Origin: Paraburkholderia sp. CNPSo 3274
GTDB lineage: Bacteria > Pseudomonadota > Gammaproteobacteria > Burkholderiales > Burkholderiaceae
Length of the DNA stretch: 64,000 bases
Assembly: GCF_024206475.1 (NCBI RefSeq)
Contig: NZ_JAMBPR010000004.1
Span: forward strand, 62,001-126,000
Reading direction: 5' to 3'
Part shown: positions 41,686-51,402 of the stretch, piece after piece
How the letters are laid out: every line of letters starts with the position of its first letter
How positions within the stretch are numbered: the first letter of the stretch is position 1
The notes under the pieces: generated by a model
The model's input: the letters and a program-made list of their open reading frames with translations, nothing else
What the model was told of the DNA's origin: nothing
Databases searched by the model: none
Made by a program: the position numbers and the translations under genes

Positions 41686-43773
41686 TCAATGCACGCGATT
41701 CGTCACGGCCGCCGCGCCGCCAGCCGGCATCGCCTGATACGGCGTTTCCTGCACGGTCGGACGATCGATACGGCGCGCACGCGCAATCGCGATCAGGCCA
41801 TACACGACGATGCTCACCACCACGAAGATGAACAGGCCCGAGAGCGCTGCATCGACGTAGTCGTTGAAGACCATGCGCTGCATCTGCTCGAGCGACTTGG
41901 CGGGCGCGACGACCTTGCCTTCCGCGATCGCCGCCGAGAGCTTCTGTGCGTGCGCGACGAAGCTCACCTTCGGGTTGCTGTCGAAAATCTTCTGCCAGCC
42001 CGCCGTGAGCGTGCAGATGAGGAGCCACACCGTGGGCAGTGCCGTGACCCATGCGAACTTCTCGCGCTTCATCTTGAAGAGCACGACGGTTGCGAGCATC
42101 AGCGCGATACCGGCGAGCATCTGGTTCGAGATGCCGAAGAGCGGCCACAGCGTGTTGATGCCGCCAAGCGGATCGACCACGCCTTGATAGAGGAAGTAGC
42201 CCCACGCGGCCACGCACAAGCCCGTGGCGATCAGGTTTGCGGGCAGCGACTCCGTGCGCTTCAAAGAAGGGTGGAACGTGCCAAGCAGGTCCTGCAGCAT
42301 GAAGCGGCCCGCACGCGTGCCCGCGTCAACAGCGGTCAGGATGAAGAGCGCTTCGAACAGGATGGCGAAGTGATACCAGAACGCCATCATCGCTTCGCCG
42401 CCGATCACCTGGTGCAGGATCTGGGCCATGCCCACGGCCAGCGTCGGTGCGCCACCTGCGCGCGCCACGATGGTCGTTTCGCCCACGGCTTGCGCGGTGT
42501 GCGTCAGCATTTCAGGCGTGAGCATGAAGCCCCACTGGCCCACGGTGTGCGCAACGGCGTCCGGCGTCGTGCCGAGCACGGCGAGCGGTGCGTTCATCGC
42601 GAAGTACACACCCGGCTCGATCACCGAGGCGGCCACGAGCGCCATGATTGCGACGAACGATTCCATCAGCATCGCGCCGTAACCGATGAAGCGCGCGTTG
42701 GTTTCGTTATCGAGCAGCTTGGGCGTCGTGCCCGACGAGATCAGCGCATGGAAGCCCGAGACCGAGCCGCACGCGATCGTGATGAAGAGGAAAGGGAACA
42801 GGTTGCCCGACCAGACCGGGCCCGTGCCGTCGATGAACTTCGTGAAGGCCGGCATCTTCAGTTCCGGCGCGACGATCAGAATGCCGATCGCCAGCGCGAG
42901 AATCGTGCCGATCTTCAGGAACGTCGAGAGGTAGTCGCGCGGCGCGAGCAGGAGCCACACCGGCAGCACCGAAGCGACGAAGCCATAGCCGATCAGGATC
43001 CAGGTGAGCTGCGTGCCGGTGAATGTGAACCAGGCTGCGAGCGTGGGCGAATCATGCACGTGCTGGCCGAAGGCGATGGAAGCCATCAGCAGGACGAAAC
43101 CGATGATCGAGATCTCCCCGATCTTGCCCGGGCGGATGTAGCGCACGTAGAGGCCCATGAAGATCGCGATGGGAATCGTCGCGGCCACCGTGAACGTGCC
43201 CCACGGCGAATTCGTGAGCGCCTTCACCACGATCAGCGCGAGCACCGCGAGAATGATGATCATGATGAGGAAGGTGCCGAACAGCGCGATCACGCCGGGC
43301 ACCGGGCCGAGTTCCATCTTCACGAGGTCGCCGAGCGAGCGGCCGTCGCGGCGCGTGGAGAGGAACAGCACCACGAAGTCCTGCACGGCGCCCGCGAACA
43401 CCACGCCCGCGAGAATCCAGAGCATGCCGGGCATGTAGCCCATCTGCGCGGCCAGCACGGGGCCCACGAGCGGACCCGCACCCGCGATCGCCGCGAAGTG
43501 ATGGCCGAACAGCACGTATTTGTTGGTGGGCACGAAGTCGAGCCCGTCGTTGTGGCGCACGGCCGGCGTCATGCGCAGGCCGTCGAGCTGTAGCACATGC
43601 GTGGCGATGAAGCGGCTATAGAAGCGATACGCGATCAGATAGACGCACACGGCGCAGATCACGATCCACAGTGCGCTGATTCGCTCGCCGTGCGCGAGCG
43701 CGATGGTGCCGAACGCGAAGGCGCCAAGCAGCGCGACCAGCGTCCAGACGACAAAACCGGATGTCCGACTCAT
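41686..43773 (-). CDS. cstA: Carbon starvation protein A (CstA/BtsT family transporter)
   Basis: A 695-residue inner-membrane protein with about 17 hydrophobic segments. The family block FVPTNKYVLFGHHFAAIAG and GPLVGPVLAAQMGYMPG lies near residues 80-110, followed by GAVQDFVVLFLSTRRDGRSLG and the later GFHALISSGTTPK. CstA-family carriers import peptides or pyruvate under carbon limitation. GGAGA lies 8 nt before the ATG. A two-component system is divergent to it, and three TACGTA-centred sites lie just upstream of a predicted -35 box, so activation by that response regulator is likely. yjiX follows in the same operon. Confidence 0.95.
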   Translation of the reverse strand: MSRTSGFVVWTLVALLGAFAFGTIALAHGERISALWIVICAVCVYLIAYRFYSRFIATHVLQLDGLRMTPAVRHNDGLDFVPTNKYVLFGHHFAAIAGAGPLVGPVLAAQMGYMPGMLWILAGVVFAGAVQDFVVLFLSTRRDGRSLGDLVKMELGPVPGVIALFGTFLIMIIILAVLALIVVKALTNSPWGTFTVAATIPIAIFMGLYVRYIRPGKIGEISIIGFVLLMASIAFGQHVHDSPTLAAWFTFTGTQLTWILIGYGFVASVLPVWLLLAPRDYLSTFLKIGTILALAIGILIVAPELKMPAFTKFIDGTGPVWSGNLFPFLFITIACGSVSGFHALISSGTTPKLLDNETNARFIGYGAMLMESFVAIMALVAASVIEPGVYFAMNAPLAVLGTTPDAVAHTVGQWGFMLTPEMLTHTAQAVGETTIVARAGGAPTLAVGMAQILHQVIGGEAMMAFWYHFAILFEALFILTAVDAGTRAGRFMLQDLLGTFHPSLKRTESLPANLIATGLCVAAWGYFLYQGVVDPLGGINTLWPLFGISNQMLAGIALMLATVVLFKMKREKFAWVTALPTVWLLICTLTAGWQKIFDSNPKVSFVAHAQKLSAAIAEGKVVAPAKSLEQMQRMVFNDYVDAALSGLFIFVVVSIVVYGLIAIARARRIDRPTVQETPYQAMPAGGAAAVTNRVH

Positions 43774-43882
43774 GCGGTGTCTCCATTTTATGGTTTTACT
43801 TTTTCGCCCGGCATCAGGACCGGGCCCAGGCGCCGGTTGATACTGGCGCGTGCATGACGCATTGCGCCATGTCGTGGGCGGT

Positions 43883-43911
43883 AGTATTCGCTTTCAGGCC
43901 GTCAGCCACAA
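43883..43911 (-). promoter_or_regulatory. Candidate cstA promoter
   Basis: On the minus strand TTGTGG (43906-43911) and AATACT (43883-43888) are 17 bp apart. The -10 matches consensus at 4 of 6 positions, as expected for an activator-dependent promoter. The TACGTA repeats begin 8 bp upstream of its -35. Confidence 0.45.
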
Positions 43912-43919
43912 CCGGACAA

Positions 43920-43950
43920 CTACGTAAGCGCGCTACGTAGAACTACGTAG
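43920..43950. promoter_or_regulatory. Triple CTACGTA(G) repeat, candidate response-regulator operator
   Basis: CTACGTAA at 43920-43927, CTACGTAG at 43933-43940 and CTACGTAG at 43943-43950. The last two are 10 bp apart, one helical turn, and each is itself a palindrome. They lie in the divergent region between cstA and the sensor kinase gene. NarL-type regulators often bind TAC-containing heptamers, so the LuxR-type regulator encoded at 45577 is the best candidate. Confidence 0.65.
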
Positions 43951-44098
43951 GAAAGACAACAATTCGTTGCGCGCTCAACGATAGTCGTACCTGCCGTGCA
44001 ACGCGTCGTGCAAGAGCACCGTCTTGAAGGCCGCGTGGATTGCCGCCTCTGCCGCGCGCGCCCGGTTATGCTTGCAGACTCAGCTTCCGAACACCGTC

Positions 44099-45580
44099 AT
44101 GCCCGCCCCATTTTTCTTCGCCGACCGCCGCCTGAAGACGAAAATCTTCCTGCTCGCGGTCGTACCGTTCCTCGCGGCCATTGCCGGCATCGGGATCGGC
44201 GTGCGCCAGCAGGCCACGCAGCTCGCGCAAACGCAACACGCAACCGTGCAGAGCGCCTATCTGTCGAGCAAGGAGATCGAGCTGCGCCACTACGTGGAGC
44301 TGGCCACGAGCGCCATCGCGCCGCTCTACGCACCCGAGGAAAACGCCAGCGCCGCGTTGCCCGCGCCAGAGAGCGAAGCCGACCGCCAGCTAGCCGCGCT
44401 AGCCGTGCTGCAGAAGATGGACTTCGGCCCCGACGGCTATTTCTTCGTCTACGACATGCACGGACGCTCGCTCATGCATCCGCGCGAGCCCGCGCTCGTC
44501 GGCCAGGATCTCTGGAACCTGCGCGACCCGCAGGGCGCGCTCACGATCCAGCAACTGATTGCCGCGGCCCAGCGCGGCGGCGGCTACGTGCGCTATATGT
44601 GGCACAGGCCGTCCACGGGCAAGCTCGCGCCCAAGCTCGGCTATGTCGTGCCGCTGCCGCGCTGGGGCTGGATGATCGGCACCGGCATCTATCTCGACGA
44701 CGTCGATTCGACGCTCGCGCACATCGACGAGCGCGCTTCCGCGAATATCGAGCACACCATTCAATGGCTCGGCGTGATCGCACTTGCAGGCGTGCTCGTG
44801 ATCGCGCTCGGTGCGCTCGTGCTCAACGTGAGCGAGCACCGCAGCACCGACGCCAAACTCAAGCGCCTCGCGCAACAGGTGGTCGACTCGCAGGAGCAGG
44901 AGCGGGCGCGGCTTTCGCGCGAACTGCACGACGGCATCAGCCAGATGCTCGTGTCGGTGAAGCTGCTGCTGGAGTCGGCGCTGGCACGCTTCGAGCGCGG
45001 CGAAACGCGCGTGCCTGCAGCCGAAGCATCGCTCGCCACCGGCCTCTCACGTCTTTCCGACACGCTGCGCGAAGTGCGCAGCATCTCGCACGCACTGCGC
45101 CCCTCGATGCTCGACGACCTGGGCCTCGCCGCCGCGCTGGAGCAACTCACGCGCGAACTGGCCGAGCAAACGGGCATCGAGATCGCCTTCACGCAAACCG
45201 CGCCGAAGCCAGCGAGTAGAAAGGCGCAAGTCCCCGCGCTGCCGGACGCCGTCAACACCGTACTCTTTCGCATTGCGCAGGAAGCGCTCACCAACATCGT
45301 GCGGCACGCGCAAGCGGCGCGCGCCGCGCTCACGCTGGAGGTCGCCGCGAGCGGCGTGACGCTTGGCATTGCCGACAACGGCCGCGGCTTCGACGTGGCG
45401 TACGCGCTGGCCGACCCGCGCGCGGGTCTGGGCCTGCGCAACATGCGCGAACGCCTGGAGTCGCTGGGCGGCCGCCTCGACATCACCTCGCAGCCTGGCC
45501 ATACGCTCGTCACCGCGTGGGTGCCTATTGCGTCTCATGCAGCACCCAAAGCCGCCGCCGTATCAGGAGCGCCGACATGA
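44099..45580 (+). CDS. Sensor histidine kinase, Cache sensor and HisKA_3 (NarL-type) domains
   Basis: A 493-residue membrane kinase. Membrane segment 1 is about residues 15-35 and segment 2 about 220-245. Between them lies a single Cache periplasmic domain with GPDGYFFVYDMHGRSLMHP and GWMIGTGIYLDDVD (parts of the family signature). The phosphoacceptor His277 is in LSRELHDGIS and the ATP-binding domain has RHAQAARA, DNGRGFD and GLGLRNMRERLESLGG. Cache domains of this kind sense small carboxylates; with cstA divergent, pyruvate or a related acid is plausible but inferred. The frame is open to 44024; the start at 44099 is chosen for the family-like N-terminus, without a clear ribosome site. The response regulator start overlaps its stop by 4 nt. 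Confidence 0.9.
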   Translation: MPAPFFFADRRLKTKIFLLAVVPFLAAIAGIGIGVRQQATQLAQTQHATVQSAYLSSKEIELRHYVELATSAIAPLYAPEENASAALPAPESEADRQLAALAVLQKMDFGPDGYFFVYDMHGRSLMHPREPALVGQDLWNLRDPQGALTIQQLIAAAQRGGGYVRYMWHRPSTGKLAPKLGYVVPLPRWGWMIGTGIYLDDVDSTLAHIDERASANIEHTIQWLGVIALAGVLVIALGALVLNVSEHRSTDAKLKRLAQQVVDSQEQERARLSRELHDGISQMLVSVKLLLESALARFERGETRVPAAEASLATGLSRLSDTLREVRSISHALRPSMLDDLGLAAALEQLTRELAEQTGIEIAFTQTAPKPASRKAQVPALPDAVNTVLFRIAQEALTNIVRHAQAARAALTLEVAASGVTLGIADNGRGFDVAYALADPRAGLGLRNMRERLESLGGRLDITSQPGHTLVTAWVPIASHAAPKAAAVSGAPT

Positions 45581-46248
45581 CGATGACGAATGCAAACGTG
45601 AACGACTCGACCAGCCCCGGTGCCAAGCGCGCGCGCCTCGTCCTCGTGGACGACCATCCTCTCGTGCGCGACGGCCTGCGCGCACGGCTCGAAGCCGTGC
45701 CGGGTTTCGAGGTGGCAGGCGAAGCCGGCAACGCCGACGAGGCCATCGCGCTCGCAGCGTCGCTCGAACCCGATCTCGTGCTGATGGACGTGGGCATGGC
45801 CGGCGTGAACGGCATCGCGCTCGCGGGCATTTTCCACGAGCGCTTTCCGGCCATCCGCGTGTTGATGCTTTCGATGCACGACAACGTCGAATACGTGACC
45901 GAGGCGGTGCGCGCGGGTGCGAGCGGCTACGTGCTCAAGGATTCGCCGGCCACCGAGATCATCCGCGCGATCGAGGCGGTGCTGGCCGGGCGCACCTATT
46001 TCAGCGCGGGCTTGAGTGCGCGCATGATCCATGCGTCGGCGCGCAGCACGCCCGTCGAGCGTCTCACGCCGCGCGAGCGGGACATTCTCGACGCGCTCGC
46101 GCAAGGACTATCGAGCAAGCAGATCGCGCAGCGCGAGGGGCTTTCGGTGCGCACGGTGGAAACGCACCGGCTCAACCTCAAGCGTAAGCTGGAGATCGAA
46201 GGCCAGGCGGAGTTGATCAAGTTCGCGGTGGAGCACCGCAGAAAGTGA
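45577..46248 (+). CDS. LuxR/NarL-family response regulator
   Basis: A 223-residue regulator. The receiver at about residues 20-140 has the acidic pair in LVDDHPLVRDG, phosphoacceptor Asp71 in LVLMDVGMAG and the Lys in VLKDSPA. The HTH at about 160-215 is LTPRERDILDALAQGLSSKQIAQ... with SVRTVETHR. It is translationally coupled to the kinase by an ATGA overlap. The likely target is the divergent cstA-yjiX operon through the CTACGTAG repeats, and perhaps its own operon. A GC-rich hairpin follows its stop. Confidence 0.93.
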   Translation: MTMTNANVNDSTSPGAKRARLVLVDDHPLVRDGLRARLEAVPGFEVAGEAGNADEAIALAASLEPDLVLMDVGMAGVNGIALAGIFHERFPAIRVLMLSMHDNVEYVTEAVRAGASGYVLKDSPATEIIRAIEAVLAGRTYFSAGLSARMIHASARSTPVERLTPRERDILDALAQGLSSKQIAQREGLSVRTVETHRLNLKRKLEIEGQAELIKFAVEHRRK

Positions 46249-46250
46249 AA

Positions 46251-46279
46251 CGGGCGCTCCGGATTCCCCGGAGCGCCCG
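46251..46279. terminator. GC-rich hairpin between convergent response regulator and hpnM
   Basis: A perfect 12-bp stem CGGGCGCTCCGG (46251-46262) with CCGGAGCGCCCG (46268-46279). There is no T-run on the plus strand, so termination may be partial or Rho-assisted. Confidence 0.6.
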
Positions 46280-46322
46280 CAAAGGCACAATGCGTGTGCA
46301 ATCACCGATCGACAAGCGGCGA

Positions 46323-46931
46323 TCAGCTGCGCGCGTTGTGATCGACGAGGAACTTGATGAGCCCGTCGATGCCGCCCTTGGCGATCTGGTCGGCAAATTG
46401 CGTCTGGTAGACCTGGATCAGCCACGCGCCCATCATGTTGATGTCGTAAATCTTCCAGCCGTTGGGCGTTTGCACGAGGCGGTAGTCGATGGCGTCGTCG
46501 CCGCCGTTGCTGATCACATGCGACTGCACCACCGTGTCTTTCGCGCCCGCACCCGTGTTCGAGGGTGCGAACTTGAAGTTCACCTGGGTATCGCGAAGTT
46601 GCGAGAGCGACGATGCATACGTCTTCACGAGCAGGAGTTGAAATTGCTCATACAGCTTCTGCTGCTGTTCAGGCGTGGCCGTCGCCCACGGTTTGCCAAC
46701 GGCGATACGCGTGGTGCGTTTGAAGTCGGTGGCGGGAACGAAATGGGTCTCGACCACCTGGGTGATCTTGTTCATGTCGCCGCCGCGTGACTGCGGGTCG
46801 GCCTGCATCGCCTTCACGGTGCCTTCCACGGCGGCCTTGACGATGGCGTCCGGTGCGGTCTGCGCGAACGCGGCGCCCGAAACACCCGTGAAACAGGCGG
46901 CGACGAAAAATGCGGTCAGGTAACGTTTCAT
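46323..46931 (-). CDS. hpnM: Hopanoid-associated MlaC/Ttg2D-family periplasmic protein (HpnM)
   Basis: A 202-residue exported protein. The signal peptide ends near residue 23 (GAAFA before QTAPD). The MlaC-family features are MNKITQVVETHFVPATDF, QQLYEQF-like helix and NGWKIYDINMMGAWLIQVYQ. MlaC proteins carry lipids across the periplasm; HpnM is the member found with hopanoid genes. It is divergent from hpnN across 242 bp, and that pairing marks it as a hopanoid carrier working with the HpnN transporter. Direct binding of hopanoids is inferred. Confidence 0.9.
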   Translation of the reverse strand: MKRYLTAFFVAACFTGVSGAAFAQTAPDAIVKAAVEGTVKAMQADPQSRGGDMNKITQVVETHFVPATDFKRTTRIAVGKPWATATPEQQQKLYEQFQLLLVKTYASSLSQLRDTQVNFKFAPSNTGAGAKDTVVQSHVISNGGDDAIDYRLVQTPNGWKIYDINMMGAWLIQVYQTQFADQIAKGGIDGLIKFLVDHNARS

Positions 46932-47173
46932 ACGCTCTTCTGGAACAGTGATATTCAGGCGCCGGTACAGTGCGACTCAGTGCGTGCGGTTAAGTGCAGT
47001 GCAATCACGTAACCTTCGCGCCGCCGGCTGAGCCAGTATAACGGCTTTGGCAAATGCGCTGCCGGGGCGTCGCCTCGAGCCCAGGTGTACATGACCCGCG
47101 CCGGGACGGGCGGGGCCGGTATACTCGTACGTTTCGCGTCAAAGAACCTAATTGACAGGGCCCCCTCGCCTGT

Positions 47174-49801
47174 ATGCTGAAGCCATTCATCATTAGCCTC
47201 GTCGCCTGGTCGGTGCGCCGCGCGGCGTGGGTGATCACACTTGCGATCGTGCTTGCCGTGCTCTCCGGCGTGTACGTTGCGAAGCATTTCAAGATCAATA
47301 CCGACGTCAGCGGTCTCGTCGAGAACACCGCCCAATGGGCCGCGTTGAGCGAAGCCAAGGACAAAGCGTTCCCGCAGCGCGCGAGCTCGTTGCTCGTGGT
47401 CGTCGAAGCCGAAGCGCCCGAGCTCGCCGACGCCGCCGCCGACAAACTCGCGCAAGCGCTCAAGGCCGACTCGCGCGAATTCAGCGCCGTCTCGCAGCCC
47501 GCGGGCGGCCCGTTCTTCCAGCACAACGGCCTGCTCTTTCCGTCCACGGCCACCGTGCTCTCGACCACGGGCCAGCTCGTGCAGGCGCGCCCGCTCGTGA
47601 ACCAGCTCGCGAAGGACCCGAGCCTGGCGGGTCTGGCCGGCACGCTCACGACCACGCTGCAATTGCCGCTCACGATCGGCCAGATCAAGTTGCCGCAAAT
47701 GGCGAATCTGCTTGGCAGCGCCGCCAACGTCGTCGACGAGGTGCTCGCTGGCAAGCCCGCTGCGTTCTCGTGGCGCGCGCTCGTCGACAAGGATTCGGCC
47801 ACGAAGCCCGCGTTCGCGTTCATCACCGTGCAGCCGGTGCTCAACTTCGCCGCGCTCAAGGCGGCCGCGAATGCGTCGGAGGCGATACGCGCGACCGCCG
47901 CGTCGCTTCATCTCGACCGCGAATTCGGCGCGCGTGTGCGCCTTACGGGCGAACAGCCGCTCGCCGACGACGAGTTCGCCTCGGTGCAGGACGGCGCCGC
48001 CCTCAACGGCGTGATCACGCTCATCGTCGTGCTCGCCATCCTCTGGCTCGCGCTGCGCTCGGGCAAGCTGATCGGCGCAACGCTCATCACGCTCGTGATC
48101 GGTCTCGTCATCACGGCCGCGCTCGGCCTCATGATGATCGGGTCGTTCAACATGCTCTCGGTCGCCTTCATGGTGCTGTTCGTGGGGCTAGGGGTGGATT
48201 TCGGCGTGCAGTTCGGCGTGAAGTATCGCGAGGAGCGCTTTCAGGACGAGCGGCTCGACGCCGCGCTCCTCAAGACCGCGCGCACCATAGGCGTGCCGCT
48301 CACGCTCGCGGCCATCGCCGTGGCCGAAAGTTTCTTTTCCTTCCTGCCGACCGCCTACAAGGGCCTCTCGGAACTCGGGCAGATCGCGGGCGTGGGCATG
48401 TTCGTCGCGTACGTCTGCAACATGACGGTGCTGCCGGCGCTCATCCGCGTGTTCAATCCCAGGGGCGAGCGCGCCTCGCCGGGCTTCGCGTTCCTCGCGC
48501 CCGTCGACAAATGGCTCGCCGAGCATCGCAAGCCGGTGCTGATCACCACGCTCATCATCGTGGTGGGCGCGACGCCCTTGCTGCTGCATCTGCGCTTCGA
48601 CTTCAATCCGCTGCATCTTAAGGATCCACATACCGAGTCGATGGCGACGCTGCTCGCGCTCAAGAACTCGCCTGTCATCTCGATCAACGACGTGGGCGTG
48701 CTCGCGCCGTCGCTCGAAGAAGCCGACAAGATCGCCGCGCGGCTCTCGAAGCTGCCGGAAGTCGCGCGAGCCACCACGCTCAGTTCGCTCATTCCCGACG
48801 ATCAGCAGCAAAAGCTCATGCTGATCTCGAGCGCCGCACATCAGCTTCTGCCCGCGCTCACGCAACAGCCGTCCTCGCCCGTGACCGACGAAGTGCGTGT
48901 GCAGACGCTCAAGCGCGCGGCCAACCAGCTTTCGCTCGCCGCGAGCGACCATCCGGGGCCGGGCGCGGCCGAGGCGAAGCATCTGTCCGACTCGCTCGCG
49001 AAGCTCGCGAACGCGAGCCCGGCCACGCGCGACCGCGCGGAAACCGCTTTCAGCCTCACGCTCAAGCTCGCCTTTGCGCAGCTCGCGCGCCTGTTGGAGC
49101 CCTCGGAAATCACGCGTGAAAACCTGCCGCCCGAGATGGTGCGCGACTGGGTGGCGCCGACCGGCCAGGCGATCGTGGACGTCGCGCCGCGCGTGCCGCC
49201 GGGCGTCGATTCCAACGATGACGTGATGCTCGCGCGCTTCGCACACGCGGTGAAGGCGGCGGAGCCGAACGCGATCGGCGGGCCGATCTCGATCCTGCAC
49301 TCGGCGAACGTGATCATTCTCGCGTTTTTCCAGGCAGCGGGGTGGTCGGTGCTGCTCATTACGGCGCTCCTCTGGATCACGCTGCGCAATTTCGGCGACG
49401 TGCTGCGTACGCTCATTCCTCTGCTGGTATCGGCGCTCGTCACGCTCGAACTGTGCGTCGTCTTCGGAATTCAGTTAAATTTCGCGAACATCATCGCGCT
49501 TCCCCTGATGCTTGGCGTCGGCGTCGCGTTCAAAATCTATTTCGTGATGGCCTGGCGCGCGGGGCAGACTGGCCTCCTGCATTCGAGCCTCACACACGCG
49601 GTGCTTTTTTCCGCCGCGACCACGGCGACGGCGTTCGGGAGCCTGTGGCTATCGCATCATCCGGGCACGTCGAGCATGGGCAAGCTGCTCGCACTGTCCT
49701 TGTTCTGTACGCTGATAGGCGCCGTGGTGTTCCAGCCGGTGCTGATGGGCAAGCCGCGCGCAAAACGCGCGAGATCGGAAACTCAGGGGATCGACCAATG
49801 A
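47174..49801 (+). CDS. hpnN: Hopanoid transporter HpnN (RND/MmpL family)
   Basis: An 875-residue RND-superfamily membrane protein. One N-terminal membrane segment (residues 15-35) precedes a large periplasmic domain, then a bundle including [14 protein letters not shown] and the family motif [17 protein letters not shown]. The second half repeats this pattern, with [20 protein letters not shown]. Length and the MmpL-like two-bundle arrangement fit HpnN, which in Rhodopseudomonas and Burkholderia moves hopanoids to the outer membrane. There is no clear ribosome site before the ATG at 47174. The stop overlaps the mlaA start by 4 nt, so the two are translated together. Confidence 0.93.
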   Translation: MLKPFIISLVAWSVRRAAWVITLAIVLAVLSGVYVAKHFKINTDVSGLVENTAQWAALSEAKDKAFPQRASSLLVVVEAEAPELADAAADKLAQALKADSREFSAVSQPAGGPFFQHNGLLFPSTATVLSTTGQLVQARPLVNQLAKDPSLAGLAGTLTTTLQLPLTIGQIKLPQMANLLGSAANVVDEVLAGKPAAFSWRALVDKDSATKPAFAFITVQPVLNFAALKAAANASEAIRATAASLHLDREFGARVRLTGEQPLADDEFASVQDGAALNGVITLIVVLAILWLALRSGKLIGATLITLVIGLVITAALGLMMIGSFNMLSVAFMVLFVGLGVDFGVQFGVKYREERFQDERLDAALLKTARTIGVPLTLAAIAVAESFFSFLPTAYKGLSELGQIAGVGMFVAYVCNMTVLPALIRVFNPRGERASPGFAFLAPVDKWLAEHRKPVLITTLIIVVGATPLLLHLRFDFNPLHLKDPHTESMATLLALKNSPVISINDVGVLAPSLEEADKIAARLSKLPEVARATTLSSLIPDDQQQKLMLISSAAHQLLPALTQQPSSPVTDEVRVQTLKRAANQLSLAASDHPGPGAAEAKHLSDSLAKLANASPATRDRAETAFSLTLKLAFAQLARLLEPSEITRENLPPEMVRDWVAPTGQAIVDVAPRVPPGVDSNDDVMLARFAHAVKAAEPNAIGGPISILHSANVIILAFFQAAGWSVLLITALLWITLRNFGDVLRTLIPLLVSALVTLELCVVFGIQLNFANIIALPLMLGVGVAFKIYFVMAWRAGQTGLLHSSLTHAVLFSAATTATAFGSLWLSHHPGTSSMGKLLALSLFCTLIGAVVFQPVLMGKPRAKRARSETQGIDQ

Positions 49802-50811
49802 AGAAGAATCAAGCCGCGCTCACCATGGCGGCGGCGAGCCTGGCGCTCCTCGTGACGTCGGGTTGCGCCACGGGCCCCGAACGCAAACCGGGCGATCCGT
49901 TCGAGCCCGCGAATCGCGCGATTTTCACGTTCAACGACAAACTCGACACCTACGTCGCGCAGCCGATCGCCAAGGGCTACCAAAAGGTGACGCCGCAGCC
50001 GCTGCGCCAGGCGATCACGAACTTCTTTTCGAACATCGGAGACGTCGACAACCTGGCGAACAACTTGCTGCAGCTGAAGATCACCGACGCCGTCGAGGAT
50101 CTCATGCGCATCGCGATGAACACGACCTTCGGTCTGGGCGGCCTGATCGACTTCGCGACGGCGGCGGGGCTGCCCAAGCATCACCAGGACTTCGGCCTCA
50201 CGATGGGCCACTACGGCATGCCGGCCGGCCCGTATCTCGTGCTGCCGCTGTTCGGGCCCAGTTCGGTGCGCGACGGCATCGGCCTGGCCGTGGACGTGAA
50301 GCTCAACGTCATCAACTACCTCGAGCCGGCGGTGCGCAACCCCATGTATCTCGCGCAGTTCATCAGCGCACGCGCGGACCTGCTCGGCGCGACCGACCTG
50401 CTCAAGCAGGCGGCGCTCGACCCGTATTCGTTCGTGCGCGACGCATACCGCCAGCAGCGCGCATCGCTGATTCGCGGCTCGCGTGGCAACAATGCGCCGC
50501 TGCCCGATTACGGCGAACCGGGCGGAGATGCAACACCGAACGAGAACGGGGCACCCAATTACGAGGACCCGGGCGAATCCGGTGGTGCCGGAGGCGCGGG
50601 TGGCGCGGCCGCCCCCGGTGCTTCGAACAATGGTCTGCCGAATTACGATGATCCGGGCGAGGGGAGCGCGGCGGGCGCTGCCGGCACGGCGGGTGTAGCG
50701 GCGGCAGCCGCTTCCGCGCCGGCGACGGCATCGGCGCCCGTTGCGGCTTCGGCTGCCGCCCCGGCTTCGGGTGTGACGGCGGCGCCTGCGAAGCCAGCCT
50801 CGGCGCCCTGA
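49798..50811 (+). CDS. mlaA: MlaA/VacJ-family outer-membrane lipoprotein with repetitive C-terminal tail
   Basis: A 337-residue lipoprotein. The lipobox LVTSGC gives Cys23. The MlaA domain covers residues 35-235, with [36 protein letters not shown] and the [17 protein letters not shown] block. The remaining 100 residues are low complexity: three related blocks [18 protein letters not shown] and PNYDDPGEG, then an Ala/Pro/Ser stretch. Classical MlaA lacks such a tail. MlaA forms a ring in the outer-membrane inner leaflet that moves phospholipids; here it is encoded with hpnN, with the MlaC-like hpnM nearby, so a role in hopanoid exchange is plausible. A strong terminator follows. Confidence 0.92.
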   Translation: MKKNQAALTMAAASLALLVTSGCATGPERKPGDPFEPANRAIFTFNDKLDTYVAQPIAKGYQKVTPQPLRQAITNFFSNIGDVDNLANNLLQLKITDAVEDLMRIAMNTTFGLGGLIDFATAAGLPKHHQDFGLTMGHYGMPAGPYLVLPLFGPSSVRDGIGLAVDVKLNVINYLEPAVRNPMYLAQFISARADLLGATDLLKQAALDPYSFVRDAYRQQRASLIRGSRGNNAPLPDYGEPGGDATPNENGAPNYEDPGESGGAGGAGGAAAPGASNNGLPNYDDPGEGSAAGAAGTAGVAAAAASAPATASAPVAASAAAPASGVTAAPAKPASAP

Positions 50812-50858
50812 AGTCGGCAACGCGGCCGCCCGTTTATGGGCGGGCGGCGTATGAACGC

Positions 50859-50897
50859 AAAAAACCCGGCAACCTTTTCAGGTTGCCGGGTTTTTTT
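50859..50897. terminator. Bidirectional Rho-independent terminator
   Basis: A perfect 16-bp stem AAAAAACCCGGCAACC (50859-50874) with loop TTTTCA and seven T residues ending at 50897. It separates convergent mlaA and thioesterase genes. Confidence 0.95.
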
Positions 50898-50916
50898 ATC
50901 CTGCCGTGCGCACCGC

Positions 50917-51402
50917 TCAATGCACCGAAGCGTCCTCGCTCTCGGCCTGGCGCTCCGCCTCGTTCGCCGCCGCCAGCGCCGTGGCGTCCGCCGTCGTCTG
51001 CACGGTCTGGCGATAGCGCTCGTAGGCTTCGTCGGCATAGCGGATGCGTGCGCGGCCGTGCGGGGCCGGCATGCCGTCCGCGCCAAGGTTCACGAACACC
51101 ATCTTTTCGATCGTCAGGATGCTCTTGCGCGTGATCTTGTTGCGCACTTCGGCGCGCAGCGTGATCGACGTCCGGCCGAAATCCGTGGCCGTTATGCCGA
51201 GCTCGATGATGTCGCCCTGACGCGCCGAGCTCACGAAGTTGATCTCCGACATGAACTTGGTCACCACCCGCTGATTGTCGAGCTGGCAGATCGCGTAGAT
51301 CGCCGCTTCTTCGTCGATCCAGCGCAGCAGACTGCCGCCGAACAGCGTGCCGTTCGGATTCAGGTCTTCAGGCTTGACCCACTTGCGAGTATGAAAATTC
51401 AT
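50917..51402 (-). CDS. Acyl-CoA thioesterase (hotdog fold, YciA/ACOT type)
   Basis: A 161-residue hotdog-fold protein. The conserved stretch is NPNGTLFGGSLLRWIDEEAA with the catalytic Asp, followed by FVSSARQGDIIELG. Length and motif match the YciA/cytosolic acyl-CoA hydrolase group that cleaves fatty acyl-CoA to acid and CoA. The ATG at 51402 is chosen because the family starts about 20 residues before the motif; an ATG at 51465 lies in frame upstream but adds unrelated residues. The gene sits between mlaA and hpnG without operon links. A role in hopanoid metabolism is not indicated. Confidence 0.87.
   Translation of the reverse strand: MNFHTRKWVKPEDLNPNGTLFGGSLLRWIDEEAAIYAICQLDNQRVVTKFMSEINFVSSARQGDIIELGITATDFGRTSITLRAEVRNKITRKSILTIEKMVFVNLGADGMPAPHGRARIRYADEAYERYRQTVQTTADATALAAANEAERQAESEDASVH

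Noticed and set aside
41689..43593. A 634-residue plus-strand open frame opposite cstA
   Set aside because: It is highly charged (Arg/His/Asp/Glu), which is the expected antisense translation of a hydrophobic membrane protein.
47152..47180. TTGACA at 47152 as the hpnN promoter
   Set aside because: The nearest -10-like hexamer (TATGCT) is only 15 bp away and contains the start codon itself, so transcription would begin inside the gene.
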